Shown piece by piece: positions 12,297 through 25,505 of a DNA stretch of 64,000 nucleotides (position 1 is its first letter; each line of letters opens with the position of its first letter). A program made the position numbers and the translations under genes. This stretch comes from Rallus limicola (Eukaryota; Chordata; Aves; Gruiformes; Rallidae), in NCBI GenBank assembly GCA_022605955.1, contig JAKCOZ010000001.1:95946211-96010210 (forward strand), given 5' to 3'. The notes below the pieces were generated by a model. That model made no database searches and had not been told where the DNA came from. It was given only the letters and a program-made list of their open reading frames with translations.

Positions 12297-15200
12297 CAAA
12301 TGCATTCTCAGGCAACACTTTCACCACGCAAATGGGAGGAGTATCATGTTAGAGAAATACACATACTTTGGTCAGAATTTCATCTACACAGCAAATGTTA
12401 TTTTTCTTTTGAAAATTTAACATTCTTGCATGTTTTTGTAAACACAGGTTCAAATACTGTTAAGCAGAGTTCCCTGCGTACCAGGCAGCTGCCGGGCTTG
12501 AAAGCAGATCGCATTTTCTCTGTCCAACAATTGCTAATAATGAATACCCCTCCCCTCCGCTTCCTGCAGCTCGTCTTTCTAGGGGGTTTGTTTTGCTGAA
12601 GGCTGGTGGTGAGAAAGAGGTGGAGCAGTCACGGCGTGGAATAATAAAGGCAACACGCAGCAAATTTCTGACTAATTAAGTGATATCTCCACAGGAGCAC
12701 TGGCTATACAAGAGGAATACTTGAACAGAAGAACGCACAAGATACTTTTTCCTTCAAATTCACAATAATAAAAATACCTCTTCACCACCACTCAGTTGGC
12801 AGATATCATTTCATTTAGCCGTGTTCCAAGTGAAACTTACTTCTGATACTAAATAAAGGGCAACCTAAAGCAGAAAGGAAAGCTGGTTTGGCTGCAATAA
12901 GGAAGCATGCTATCTGTTTAGGAACAGTAATAACATTAACACCTACAAGTCACTCAGATAACGTGAGCCCTCAAAGACTGACAAGTAGGCTCTGACTTGG
13001 ATGACCAGTTCTAGAAAAGAGAGCCTATCTCCCTGCTTCTCCTTATTCATACTGTGGCACCTCCTGGGATTATATACAAAAGTGGTGATTCCACCAGTGT
13101 CTTCAGAAAAAAAAATATCCACACTTAGTTCCAGTAACAGGAAAGATCCTACTTGTTGAAGGCTGCATTTTGTAATGACCTGGATGTTGAATTAGAATTA
13201 AGCAGATAACCTGGAAGTGAAAGACTACTTGAGAAATCTGATTTCTCCTTATATTGCTTTTGAGATGACAAATACTTTTAATCACAAATAGTAAGGACAA
13301 ACTTGGGAGAAACTCTGCTTAAGAAAAAGCTGTGATTCACCTGATGAATTCTTCTCTAACATTTGTTTTCCTGGCTGTTAATTTCTGTTTTGCTCCATGC
13401 ATATTCGGTGATAATGGGGGGGAAAAAAAAAAAAGGGAATGTGAATTTAGATGTTGTCTTTTATTCTGGAAGTACTGCAAGAACTTCATATTTAAAGATG
13501 TATGTTCATGGTGAGGTCAATATAGGAACTGCAACAGAAATAGATGCCTTTTTCATTATTAATTCTGTTACAGTACTATCCATTCACACTTTTACACAGG
13601 CTTCTATAAAGCCTTTTTATACATGGTATCTCGATGTTTAATATTAAGTACTCGACAGTTCTGCACTGGCATCAGGGACTCTAGAGATTATACAAAATAG
13701 GAAACAGTATTACAGCTCTATGCCAGCAAGCTAAGTAGTTGGCACCTTTAAACACACAGTAAAGTACACTTGCCCTGGAATTCAGCTCTTTCAGGAATGA
13801 ATAGCTACACCAAGCAGACATAGCCTAGGCTGTATCAAAACAAATGATGTACACTGCTCTTTGTGTAGCTAGTGTCCAGATTATTAGCACAACCACTAGC
13901 TTACTAGCACCTAACATGCAGAAAAAATGAATAACAAACACTTGCCCAACAACTACTGTACTATTACCAGCAAATAAAAATATATCACAAGTAGATTAAA
14001 AAAAAATAAATTAATGCCATCATGCTAATATGAACGCCTCCCTACAGAAAAAAAACCTCACTGTAAGTATAAAGACTCAAACCCGGTATTTGCACACTTA
14101 GGTGTCACGGAGAGGACCCAACATAAGAACTGAGACACATTTAGACTTCAGATTTTCTTAATATCACCTTTAAAATTCAGATTTTTTTTCATCGACTGTT
14201 ATTAAAAAAAGATCTACCGTAGCAATGTGGATTTCTGCACCAAAGCACTAACCTTAGTTATAAGATGCTTCAGCTGATTAATTGCTAATAATAAAAGGGT
14301 GCAAAGAATAAATGTTGTAAGAACATAAAGAAGTGGCATACAATCCATCAGCTTTGAAGCTAGTCAAGAATACAAGTTGAAAGTTCTTAGGCCTAGAAAG
14401 TTTTACCAAGTTTATGTCTTGGGCCACTCTTGTATACTTAACCATGAAAGAAACTCCAACAACTGTGTGTGTCAGTAAAATACTACAAAGGGAATTTCAG
14501 GCTACCAGATGGAACTGCTGCATACTGATGTTGAATCTGTTCCTCTTTTTGCTTAAACTTCCCTCAACACAATGAATCTGAATTATGATTTATTCTTCTT
14601 CTAACACATTCCCACACCCCACTAATGAAAGACGTCCCAAGCCTCATGTATGTAATATTAACAAAACACTAAAACATTGGGAGCTGTAAAGTGAGAAGCA
14701 GCCTGGATCAATGCAAGAGCATGAACATTTTCAGATGCCACTTGAAAGCATTAACGACACGCAGTCATTTGCTGACGATATGTCGATTCCTTCTCCAATG
14801 AAAATTACTGGCCATAAATCAGGCAAACATTTACAGGAATCTGCAAATGAAACAGCTAAATCCATGATGACAGGGAGCCTCATAAAAGCAGCCCATTTAT
14901 TCCCTCTGAGCACTCATCCCCACCAGAGGGATCAATAGCAAACCTCATACAATATACTTCTAAATGTCATGCTGCAAATCCTCTTTGCATTTATGCAGAA
15001 GGAAAAGATCCTCCTCCAGTTTTAGAAGCTGAAATAAAGTAAAAAGCATATTAAATGTCTGAAAAAAACAATAAATCTAAGAAACAACCTTTTATTCTTA
15101 GGCCAGGGACTTAGATATTCTTCTAAACTGTAAGGATTATGACAGTCAGAAAGAAAAAAGATTCAAACATAAAAAACAAAATAGGTGACAAGGAATTGAA

Positions 15201-16246
15201 GAAATCTATCCACCCACTCCCTGGCACTTAAGAAAAACCCCATTAGTTAGGCAGGTGATACTGAACTGAAGACTGACATTCTCAGTTTCACTGACGTTTG
15301 AGAATTGATGGCACTAGTAAAGAACCAACTAATCAAGTTGTTAAAAAAGAATCAAAGGAGGGCAACAGCTCTTTGACTCGTTAAAGATACTACCAGACTT
15401 GAGACTGTATGTCAGAGTTGAGCAAAATGATACTCTTGGAACAGCATGGATGAATGACCTAAGTGCCATCATCAACATTTAAGTCAGGCTTTAAATTAGT
15501 GTACACAAATACATGTCAACTGAGAGGAAAAAAAACCCCTTCTATAAATTCTGAATGTTACATTTTGACTACTTCTTCCCATTCATTTCTTAATTTACTT
15601 TTCCTTCATTGGGAGTTGCATGGATCAAGTCTACTGAAGATGACTCCAGTACAGGAGTTCAGAGACCTAAATCCTTCCCTGGTATAAGCTACAGCTCAGA
15701 AATACAGGATCAGGTTTGGGAAGTACAAAAGAAATAAGGGTCAATGGCTGACAGTGTACTCATACTAACTTGCAGCTAATTAGAAAACGAAGTAATTTTA
15801 TCTGACACATGACTCAAGATCATACAACTAGCCAAAAAATTTAAAAGCCTAATAAAATGCCTTCTGGGGTGAATACTTATTTAACTATTGGTTTAAAGGA
15901 ATTCTGTTGTATTTTCTATTAAAAAGGCAAGCCTTTCTGTGCAGTTAGACATATTTAATGAGCAGTTAAACCCATTCTTTCCATAAGAAAATTGTCTCTA
16001 ACATCTGAAATATTACTCATGCAAATGGAATATGTGAAAGACTGAGATCAGACATAGGCCAGGAGGGTGTCTCTACTGCTTCATGAAGACCAAACTGTTC
16101 CTGTGGAAAAACACCCCTATGTTCTGAGGAAGCTCTTTCGGGTACCACCAGACATCTTTTAATTTGAATCACACTGGCACCTCTGAGCACAAACTCATCT
16201 TCTAAGAGTGTGCATCCCTCTCCTGTGTCGACAAATTCAAAGCATT
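12297..16246. other. Unique AT-rich non-coding sequence
   Basis: No reading frame longer than about 111 codons and no recognised protein motif or repeat family. Short purine and A runs occur at 13,419-13,437 and near 14,000. A weak CTCF-like match (CCACCAGAGGGATCA, 12 of 15 positions) lies at about 14,920. Otherwise nothing was recognised. Confidence 0.6.
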
Positions 16247-16270
16247 AAAAAAAAAAAAAAAAGAAAAAAA
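16247..16270. repeat. Poly-A tract
   Basis: A run of 16 A, one G and 7 A. No retroposed body was recognised upstream, so it is treated as a simple homopolymer. Confidence 0.85.
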
Positions 16271-16539
16271 ATTAGAAGCTCCACACAAGCAGTTGGAAAC
16301 AAGTGTAGAGTACAAATTTAATCCCCTTAATCCCTTGTCAATTACAAGGAATGTCCTAGCGTAAAGTTGTATCAACAGTGCAGTTTTCAAACCCATAGAA
16401 AAATAAATGAAGCTATCCTTTCTGTCTTTCCACTTGGACCGTATTCATCGTAGCTCCCTTAAAGGATTAGGAACACTGTCTGTAATAAATGAGGGCATCA
16501 ATTTTTAAAATCTGCTCTGAAAATGGCAACATTTCACAA

Positions 16540-16880
16540 GCTGTGAAAATGCTTTGGTTTAGGGCATGGCCTGAGAGGCAATAGGCCAGCAGGATAGCAC
16601 TGGGATTAGCCCTAATTACCTCATGTTTCACCTTAATTAACTACTGATACAGAAGGTAAACTCGGCAGGATCTGTGGCGAGACCTTAGGCCAGTAGGCAA
16701 GATATCTAAGCCGTCATTGTTTACACATGATAATCTCTCTTTTGAATTTGCTTTAATTGCTCAAAAAGATTAGCTGAAGGATATGCATTACATATTGATT
16801 AGCAATGCTAACGAGATACTTTATGGTTTACATGCGTGCTCCACACATGCAGCCTAACATTTTTAGAGGCACATTCTTTA
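16540..16880. promoter_or_regulatory. Candidate conserved non-coding element rich in homeodomain-type sites
   Basis: Within this stretch are GGATTA (16,603-16,608, the OTX/PITX-type core), CTAATTA (16,612-16,618), TTAATTAA (16,633-16,640), a TGTTTAC forkhead-type site near 16,718, CTTTAATTGC, ATTGATTAGC and GCTAAC. It contains no repeat and no reading frame. The high density of such motifs in non-repetitive DNA is typical of vertebrate developmental enhancers. No alignment was possible, so conservation is inferred and not seen. Confidence 0.3.
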
Positions 16881-18754
16881 GTAGCTGATTGCCAAAGGAT
16901 CAACATTTAACTTCGGTTATGACAACATCAATCATGAAGAAGAAGAAAAGCTCCAGCCTTGGGTAACCTCAATGGAGGGAGAAAAATGCAACAAAAAAAA
17001 AAAAAGAATCTTCAGTCTGTTCTAGTAGACACCATTGTGCTCCTCTATTGTGAGAGGTAATCCCCTCCCACACGCATCCCCGCTCAGAGCTCAAGCAAAT
17101 TGGGAGCAGAGGGGGAGCAGCAATAAAGCAGACAGAATATAATATAAATTTTAAAAATAGATCACAAGGTTGTCTTGTTTCTTGTCCCACACACTCTTCA
17201 TTATTCAGGCTCTGCTTTCTTTTTCTGTTTTATCAGTTCTCATCTGCTCTTGGCAGGCCTTGAAGATTACTGGATCGTCAGATTTTGTACAAATGTAAGC
17301 ACAAGCTGATTACAGAGTTTGTATAAAATATAATGGTCAAACCAAGGAAAAAAAAGTTCTCTGTCATGTGGTAGTACTCTGCCAGCAGAGAAACCAATTA
17401 AAAATACGCCTTTTCAGATGTTCTGTGTTTTATTAATAAAATCATGAGCTTTCAAAGCTCCTCTGACCCGAAACACATTTGAAAAATTAGGAATGTATTT
17501 TCTTAGGAAGGTAACCTTGATTTAATGTAACACATAAACTGATCAAAACAAAACAGGGCAACAAATTATAGTTCAGCATAAAGGACTGGGAAATATTTAT
17601 GTCAAAACCCTCGGAACTTAAATCAAATACATCCACTGAGGTCTTAACTCTGTTTTAAAGTTCAAGACCTGAGATTTTATCTCTACTGCCAGTGTCAATT
17701 AAATTTATGAAATAAAGTTGTTAGTGTAAGAGTCTTACTGTAACCTTAAGGATGGAAAGGCATTTAAGAAACATCAAAATTTCTGTGGAACTACTTGTGC
17801 CATGGCCTTTTTTTTCTACACATTTTGCTATATTTGCATCCTTAATGAACATCCAGGGTTGCCCAACCTTCATAAAAGACACCCCAGAGAGTTTTCCTAG
17901 CTCCTTAATGTACTGGTTTTTATTTGCTGCTTCATTTAACGCTTACAATAGCAAGGAAAGACGCACTACCTGTTTGAAAAGGCTCACAGACCACTTGCTA
18001 CTCATTGGAGGTGGCTGAAAAACTGAGAACTTTCCCTGGGATCTCACTTTCTTTGCATGGATGAAAAACCACTATTCAGGGCAGGACAGTGTAATTTCAC
18101 TGGTGACTGGTGCCTATTCCAGATCACTGCTTCATTTCACTTGTGGTGTCATCTCATGCTCTGAGCAAAAATTCGTAACTGCTTCCTTGACCGATAAGGT
18201 TTTGGAAAACATTAAAACAAACAAACAAACCAACCCAATAAAAGATGGAAATTTGTCAAGGCGACAAACCCCTTCCCTTTGCAAAAGGCAAATATTGAGG
18301 TAAACATTACAAATGGGTGTTTTTACTTTTTTGTTTTAAAAATATGCTTAAATTGTAATGCCCTGAGGGACTTTCAGGACTCTGAACATATTTGTGTTTG
18401 CTGGTTAGAGACAACAGTGAAAGAAAAAATAATTAGATAAAAAAGTTGAGCCTATTCACATGGAGTGTCCTATTGTAATCAATTTTACAATCAAAACATA
18501 AAGAAATCCGAGTCTTAAAAAAATTTACTAAGACATGCAGAGAATTGAAAAAGTCCTAGTTTTTTTCTGGAAATGAGCACAGTGGAAGACTGTGCTTCCT
18601 CCAAATGACAACCTTGAGATGTTTTCAATTTATATGTTAAAAGTTCCATACGTATCTCTATAAAAGACTGCATTTTTCCTATAGGATTTGTTTTGTTTGT
18701 TTATGTGTTAAAAAATGGAAAGCATTCTGTTTATCTGAATGGAGGTATCCTATT
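16881..18754. other. Unique non-coding sequence
   Basis: Reading frames do not exceed 88 codons. A 12-base A run lies near 16,993 and a short AAAC-type repeat at about 18,213-18,230. No gene, RNA or transposon was recognised. Confidence 0.6.
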
Positions 18755-18905
18755 TTGCATAAAAGGGCAGAAGGGCTGTAGTTTTATCATATATATTTAT
18801 GCATAGATTAATTAGACTTTTATGATGGTCTACTCTTTGAATATTTATTACCAGGCTAATTATTGAGCTTAATTATAATCCTGCATGGTTTTGACACATT
18901 AAAAA
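18755..18905. promoter_or_regulatory. Candidate conserved non-coding element
   Basis: A dense series of AT-hook or homeodomain-type motifs lies here: TTTATGCATAG, ATTAATTAG, GCTAATTATTG, AGCTTAATTATAATCC and a CTGCATGG step. There is no open frame or repeat family. The look is that of a homeobox-responsive element, but AT-rich DNA produces such motifs easily, so confidence is low. Confidence 0.25.
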
Positions 18906-21699
18906 CTTGTTTGAAAATGCTGAAGTATCATCACCAAGTAGGGAAAAGTAAGCACATTTCCAAATAAAATAACCTTTTCCCTTGTAAATACATCTTGACA
19001 GTGAATTGATTATTTACATATCTTAAGGTGAAACCTTGCCTTCATTGGATTTAGAGAAGTCAGGCTTTCTTCCAGCGACCTATATAGCCGGGTTATTTAT
19101 CTTCTTAGAGAATATTTGGCCTGCAGTTATCTGATATCAAGCTGTGATCTCATCAGCTCTCACACACTCAGCAGGGAGGGGCTAAGAAAATACTTCAATG
19201 TGAAATCTCTCAAAGCACCCTCAGGGCACCACAGCTATGGAAGGCGTGTTTTAGCTGCTGAGTATTTTCCTTTGGCAGGAATACCGACCCAATGCCCCAC
19301 AATGATGCCCAGATGCCACTGGAGGGTCATCTGTGCAAATGAAAGACAAACTAATGATCTCGCTATGTGGATCTGTAGAAATCAAGTATTACTTAAATTG
19401 AACATGCTTTGATTTTTTGTGTTCTTGCAGAGATTTGAGGTAAATGCTTTGGTGAAACCTCTTTGCAGTTCTAATCTTCTCCAAGCCAAGCAAAGCAGTG
19501 CATTTTGTGGGTCAACTACTACTAGCAAAAGGTGATATTTGTAAGAAAATAAAACACTTGGTAATTCACTGTATGCATATACTGAGTCAAAGAGCATATC
19601 GTAGAAACACATACATTTTCAAGGTTTGTTTATCATTACTTTTCCTTCCTTTCCCCAACACTGCTTTTCTATAGAAGTGAAAATACTTTAACAAAAGGGG
19701 AAAAAACCACCTATTGAAAATACCGTCTTACTCACAAACTGCCTGGCTGACTGTTTTAGGAGAAACTGACTGCTGATAAGCTGCTTGCCTAGGTTTCCCA
19801 GTCACCTGGAAACAAGTGGAACATTTAAAATATCTACCAGTTCTCAATGGAACATTTTTAATGAATCCAGGATCTTCACATAGCACAATGACATTTGGAA
19901 AGGATCAGCTCTGAGTTCAAAAACAAAATAAGGAAATTCACAAAGGAAAAAAGTGATTTTCATTAACCAAAGGATAGAAATTCACCTTTAAGAACAAAAC
20001 TAGGAACGCCTTTGGCACAATGAATTAGATTCTCTTCTGTACAGTGACACAGATGTGTACATTAATAGACCCCAAAAAATAGCACCTGACTTATACCGGG
20101 ATACATGTGAAGAAATGGTCAGAACCAAAATACCAAATTGCACAAGCAAATTGAATCAAGCCATTTAAAATCCAAGAGGCTTTTATAAGCCTCCAGTGAA
20201 TTCAAATTAAGGTTTTATGGTCTCTTTTACTCCTACTGAAGTCAATGGCAAAACTCTACACAGAACCTTCATTGTGCCTTTCAGCTTTCAGTATTCAGGT
20301 CTCACTTCGAATGAGGCCACTTTGTTAGTTAGTGATAGAAAATTAGGAAAAGATAAACAAACAGAGTTGAAACAGCAGTAAGACACAGAGTTCCCTCCAG
20401 ATGCTGTACTGGAGGTTTTTTTCTTAGAATGTGCTATTTTTGTACAAATAACGTTTTCTGGAGGACCTGCATGAAAATAGCACTGGCAAGATGGAACAGA
20501 TAATATGCATTTTGTTACTTTGTGTTCATTCTTCACAAATGCTCTTACTTTGCCAGCATCTGTGAGGAAAGCAGAATTCCTATCACAAATTACTCTATGT
20601 GCAAATAGTCTTGTTCCTTTATCAGATTTAATTTACGTGATGCACCACTGAAAATGCATTTTCTGTGTCAATGAGTGGTCCAAAGTATCCAAGCTCAGAC
20701 TTTTCATCACCTCGTTGGCCACAGGCATGCCTGCAGGGCTCTCCTACAGCAATAGCTAGAGCAAAAGTATAATTAGGTCCAAGGAAATATTTAGACTGTG
20801 GGAAAGTACTAACTATAGGGTAATATAACCAGACTTGATTTGGCCAGTTAGTCCTTCTTTATATGAAATTCAGATCCTGGATTTCTGCTTCTGTGGATAG
20901 GAGATGTTTGCATCTGTTAACTGATGCAAAACCCGAAGCGCTTGAGACTATTAACAATTCAAATTTATTTGCAGTAACGGATTTTTAGAAATTGGACAGG
21001 ATTTGCAGCACACAATATCCAGCCAATATTTAAATTTCATTGTTACACATATTGGATAAGCAAAATGGAGCTGTATGACTTCAAGTTGGTTTCTGGAGTA
21101 GAGATCCCCTAATATTATTGACAGGGTAATATTACTACTGCTATACATATTCAAATGGATGAAGCAAGAGAAATCGTGGAAAGTGATCAATTTTAAATCA
21201 CAAAATGCAAAACTTAAATAACAGCAAACCCCACAGCGTGACTTTATAAAGACTAAAACAGAGTTAGATATAAACTTGTTGAAAAGCCTACAGAAAGTCT
21301 AACAAAGATTTGGTTACCCTGAGGTTACCCTGAGGTGGAAAAGCCAGGTGGCTATAAATCCTCCCCATACTGCTGTGCTGGGGCACCACTAACAAAGCTA
21401 CCTTATTTTCTGAACAATTGTTAGGAAAAAAAAAATATACTGACATCTTTGATAAATAAGACACAGATTATTTGGGGGCTGTAAAAGAGATTTAAAAATA
21501 TTTTTAAAATCCTGATTTAGAACCTGCAAAAACAAATAAAGCTTTAAATATATGCTATAAATGAAAAGCTCATCTGTTCTTTACAAAACATGTTCAAATA
21601 GTACTTACATTCATTATAGCATAAGTAAGGGCAACAGGGAAACAAAAACGAAGAAAAAAAAAAAGTCTTAAGAAGAAGAAAGAAGACCGATCAAAATTC
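18906..21699. other. Unique non-coding sequence
   Basis: No coding signal. A short direct duplication of GGTTACCCTGA (twice in tandem) lies at about 21,312-21,333. The stretch 21,640-21,695 is purine-rich (A and AAG runs) and leads into the CR1 relic that follows. Nothing else was recognised. Confidence 0.6.
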
Positions 21700-21890
21700 C
21701 TGACAGGAAGATACATTAGACTGGTCTCTCAAGGGATGTAGTAGAAGCCCAGGCCCTGCAACTTTTAAGAGCAGAATGGACAAATCACTAGAAAATATAC
21801 AATAGGGAACAATCCTTCAGAGGTAATGAGATGGGGAGCAAACCAACAGAGGTTTTTTTCCTTCTGCCCTTACTTCCTACAATTGATTCC
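21700..21890 (+). mobile_element. Old CR1 LINE 3'-end relic
   Basis: The sequence follows the layout of an ancient CR1-type 3' end known from archosaurs and turtles: a GGTCTCTCAAGGGA block, GTAGTAGAAGCCC, a TTTTAAGAGCAGAATGGACAA segment, then CACTAGAAAATATAC, a GGGAACAATCCT block, a GATGGGGAGCAAACC segment corresponding to the 'GGACTAGATGACC' part, and a degraded end near TTGATTC. The sense strand is +. It is diverged, 5'-truncated and has no coding capacity. The family is recalled from memory; an exact subfamily needs a library search. Confidence 0.7.
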
Positions 21891-23878
21891 GCACCACTTA
21901 GTGTTGTCCCCAGATATTGATCTAAATCATTGCTTAGTTACGAATGCTGGAGAGGGGGTGGGGAGAGATATCAAAAAGATTACAGTTATGTACAACTGCT
22001 TATCTGCACAGGGATTAGCTGGGTTTTGCCTCTGTGGCAAGATTTTACTTGCACATCTCTCCACAGAGACAACATTTTTATCGTTGGTCAATGATGTCTT
22101 TCAAAAGATCAATACAGGTCAGATGCCCATGAGTTTATGAGAGCTATCAGTTTCAGATGCAAATACTCATAAACTATTGCTGACTCACGGGAGAGAGAAA
22201 GGGCAGATTCAGCCCTGAAATAGCAGCTCAGGCTCTCCCAGGGCCTCCTGATACAGCATCCCAGCAGAAGGATTAAAGGAGATGACTAAGGTTGAGATGA
22301 GTTTAGATTAACACCACATTAAACTTATAGATAACAAGTCTACAATCCTTTTTGGCAGCTCTGATGCAGACAGTCCTATAAAGCCATAGTAGGTAGCAAG
22401 TCAAAGATTTCATGCTACGCAGAAATGTAACTCCAGAGTTCAGAATTGCCTCAAGAGGGTATTGACAGACTTTGTCAGTAATTAGCTAAGAAACATACGT
22501 GAATGGAACAGATTTGGGGCCCAGAAAACAGAGAACAGATGTTGTTTGATAACGGCAGCAGGAAACTTAGGCTTGCTGTTGTTTAAAATGCCATCTTCAT
22601 CTGCTCTTTGCAAAGAAACTTCAGCTTTTCTTCAGTGACAGAGTCTAATCAAAGCAAATTCAAATTTCTGTCAGCTCACATACTCTCTGCTGTAGTACAG
22701 TCTTTTCAAAATTGCTCTTCAAGTTCATTCAGAACCTGCAGATCATGCACAAGGCTGTGGACAAAACCAGCTAAAAACTGGCGAAGACCTACTGCATCTA
22801 CAGGTGAACTGCATTATCATCTCATTTGCTTCTGGGATGGATGCCAGGATAATTATAAAGTAATTTAAGGCCAGCATCATTTATACAATGTTTCCACAGA
22901 TATTTTCACTTGGGAACTAGACAACTCTTTTGTCTCGGGAATTAAACATGATATTCCTTCTTTCAAAATGTCTCACCAAATCAGTCTGCAGAAAGTATAC
23001 ACACTCTCTTCTCGGCTACCTATGGCTATGTACACCAACCCAGGAATTCCTGAGTTCAAATCTGTGCGTTGCTGAACACAGTATGATCCATGTATCATTG
23101 AACAGAATGCAATCTATGTTGGGAAAAAGAATAACAAATTAAAACCATGGAGCCTTTCTCAAACTCTATGCAAATAACACCAAGTTTATGTTTTTTTTTC
23201 CTGTTTATAATTTCTAGACTGCGTTTGGGTGAAAATGATTGACACACAAACTTGTTTCTTGTTTACATCACTTTGAAGCCTGATGGTTGAGATCTGCCAT
23301 CATTATGTTGTACTAATTACCACTCACAAAACAGGGAAGAAAATCTTCATCCTCTCGCTCCCACAGCATTGTAACTTAGCTTTGACCAGAAAAATGCTTC
23401 CATTTCCTTTGGTCGCCTCACAACATAAAATGAAGTTGGCAAGATGAAGACAAATGGCCCAATAGCCTACTGCTGATTGGCTAAAGTATTTTGTATATGT
23501 TGGAAAATTCAGGACATCCATCCTAATTGGTGGTGGACAGAACACTTTAGCAACTGTGACTGTGCAAGACAGCGATCTATCCATTGTGGGGTCAAAGGGT
23601 GAGGTCAACAGGATAGGATGGTGATGTTATTATCTGACATTTGGGTTATCTTCTATAAACTCTGTCTATAAGACATATGACATGTGGTGAACTCTGAGAT
23701 AGATATTAAAATCAGGAGCTCAAACTTGCTGAGTGGCTTGAATGAGTGAGCAGAGAGTTACTTACAACATAATTAAGTGCCTGTGTGGTAAAATAATTGA
23801 TGTGAACACAGTAATGGAGAAGGAATTAGTAACACAAGAAACAAGGTTTGATACCAGTATAGAGGGCAGACTACAGAT

Positions 23879-23879
<1 letters not shown>
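21891..23879. other. Unique non-coding sequence
   Basis: Reading frames are below 105 codons and resemble no known family. No retroposed gene was recognised in the stretch just upstream of the long A tract, although such a tract can mark a retrocopy. Confidence 0.55.

Positions 23880-23909
<30 letters not shown>
23880..23909. repeat. Poly-A tract (30 A)
   Basis: An uninterrupted run of 30 A, the longest homopolymer in the window, follows CAGATC and precedes GAATTGACAG. It could be the tail of a + strand retroposon, but I see no AATAAA just upstream and no matching target-site duplication, so its origin is open. Confidence 0.9.
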
Positions 23910-23911
<2 letters not shown>

Positions 23912-24261
23912 ATTGACAGAACTTTGGAAGTTCTAAATAACATCCTACAAATCCTTTCAGTAGCACTACACTTAAAGAACTGCTGAAAGCACTAATTTAA
24001 TTCACTCTTCTTGTTTCTAAGCTCCCTAGTTATGCACAGCTGATAAAAGGTGCTGTGATGTCAAAAAATGTTTAAGGAAGGTTGAATCATTATAGGAGCC
24101 ATTCACATGGGAACATAACTACACAGCAATGAGAAAATACATGTAACTATACTTTCCACAGAGAGTAAAACCAGGTATCTGGAACAGAATACATTTTGAC
24201 ATAAAATAACTGAGCAAAAATAAGATGCTTTGGCTTTTAATAGTACCATTCTTATGGCCGA

Positions 24262-24340
24262 GAAAGTTTTACAGTTCCTGCAGAGGTTGAAACAGATTAT
24301 ACTTGAGGTCCTTTCCAACCTGGTATTCTATGTTTCTACA
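24262..24340 (+). mobile_element. CR1 LINE 3'-end fragment
   Basis: The blocks TTGAAACAGATTATACTTGA, GGTCCTTTCCAACCTGG and TATTCTATGTTTCTA correspond in order to the standard avian CR1 terminus (a 'TTGGACTAGATGA' part, a 'GGTCCCTTCCAACC' part and the terminal 'ATTCTATGATTCTA' octamer repeats). The sense strand is +. Only the last 60-80 bases can be recognised; upstream sequence is too diverged or truncated. Confidence 0.75.
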
Positions 24341-25490
24341 AAATACAGTTTTAGGAAATATTACTGTAATAATTTGGAACATTTTTAACATTTTTGAACT
24401 CTTGAGTTAGGCAGAAAGTGCTCTTTGCTAGCCAGTGTTCCACACATGCACAGATTAAAATTAATAAAACATTGTGTTTTCTATGCCTCTGAGTTCACAT
24501 TTTCAAGCTTTTCTTCACAGTTACGGGTGTTTGGATTTTTGTCAAACTGCATTAAAGGCACTAAATTAATTAGTATTTACTCTAACAGACAAACATAAGA
24601 CTACCATTTCTTAGTGCTAGCTAATAAAGAGATGAAAGGGATATTTACATAAAAGCAAAGGCTATCTTAAATATCTTTTCTTCAAAGATTTGAGGAAGGA
24701 ATCAGAAAAATCATTTGTTTCTTCAGAAGAGTGATAATTTTCAGAGTGTTTCTGGAATGCTTTAATAAATTGATTATAGATATTGGGGTAACTTGTACCA
24801 TGCTATTTGTTGCATTCAAAACAAAATGACGGTTGTGAGGTATCTCCAGATGCAGAAAAATCTATTTTGTAAATCTGGACAAAATTTTGCTGGAACAAAC
24901 CTGGAATCACGGTAACTTTGCTCTCAGCAGACTGTTCCAGCATGCAGAAGCCATCTTAACTTCCTTCTCAGCTTCTCCAACTGCTGAAGAGTTTCTTCAG
25001 CTTTCCCTGATCTTACTCATAATGTTTCACAGTGCAGACAGAGATTCATACTTGCTTCTAGTATGTAAAGTGAACAGCCTATGCTTAATTAAATTCTCCT
25101 GCCACTATACAACAGCTCTATTTTAAAAATGCTGTTACTTCACTTTCAAAGGTATGAAATATCTAATTAGCAAATTAAAAATCCTAACACTTTACGGAGC
25201 AACAGACATTTTCAGCTCAAAGTCTATGCAAAGAGCTTTTACCATCCAGAGTACCAGCACGCAGTCAGTTCCCAGAAATCACATCTCAAATGCCAAGGAA
25301 AGAGAACTGATGGCAAGGGGCCTATAGCGAATTTCCCCTTCCTGGTGACAAAGGCTAAGGGTAGGGCTGTCACAGGCTGATTTTTTATTGTAAGATCTGG
25401 AGAAGGATGCCGATTCCTCCAACCCTCCTGTCTCCGACAACTCATCACACAGAGCCGGTTCCCCCGGGGGCTATGGCAGCATCTGGCACT

Positions 25491-25505
25491 TCTGCTCTCT
25501 GGTGG
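25491..25505 (-). promoter_or_regulatory. Candidate CTCF-binding site
   Basis: Read on the - strand, 13 of 15 positions agree with the core CTCF consensus CCASYAGRKGGCRSY, including an intact CCACCAGAGAGCAG-like centre. It sits in a GC-richer patch (25,240-25,520) within AT-rich DNA. Matches of this quality also occur by chance at low rate. Binding data or conservation would be needed to confirm it. Confidence 0.3.

Noticed and set aside
14919..14933. CTCF-like match CCACCAGAGGGATCA
   Set aside because: Only 12 of 15 consensus positions fit, with the last part wrong, and no supporting context.
23600..23909. Processed pseudogene or retrocopy ending in the A30 tract
   Set aside because: No recognisable parent, no AATAAA just upstream, and no target-site duplication on the two sides.
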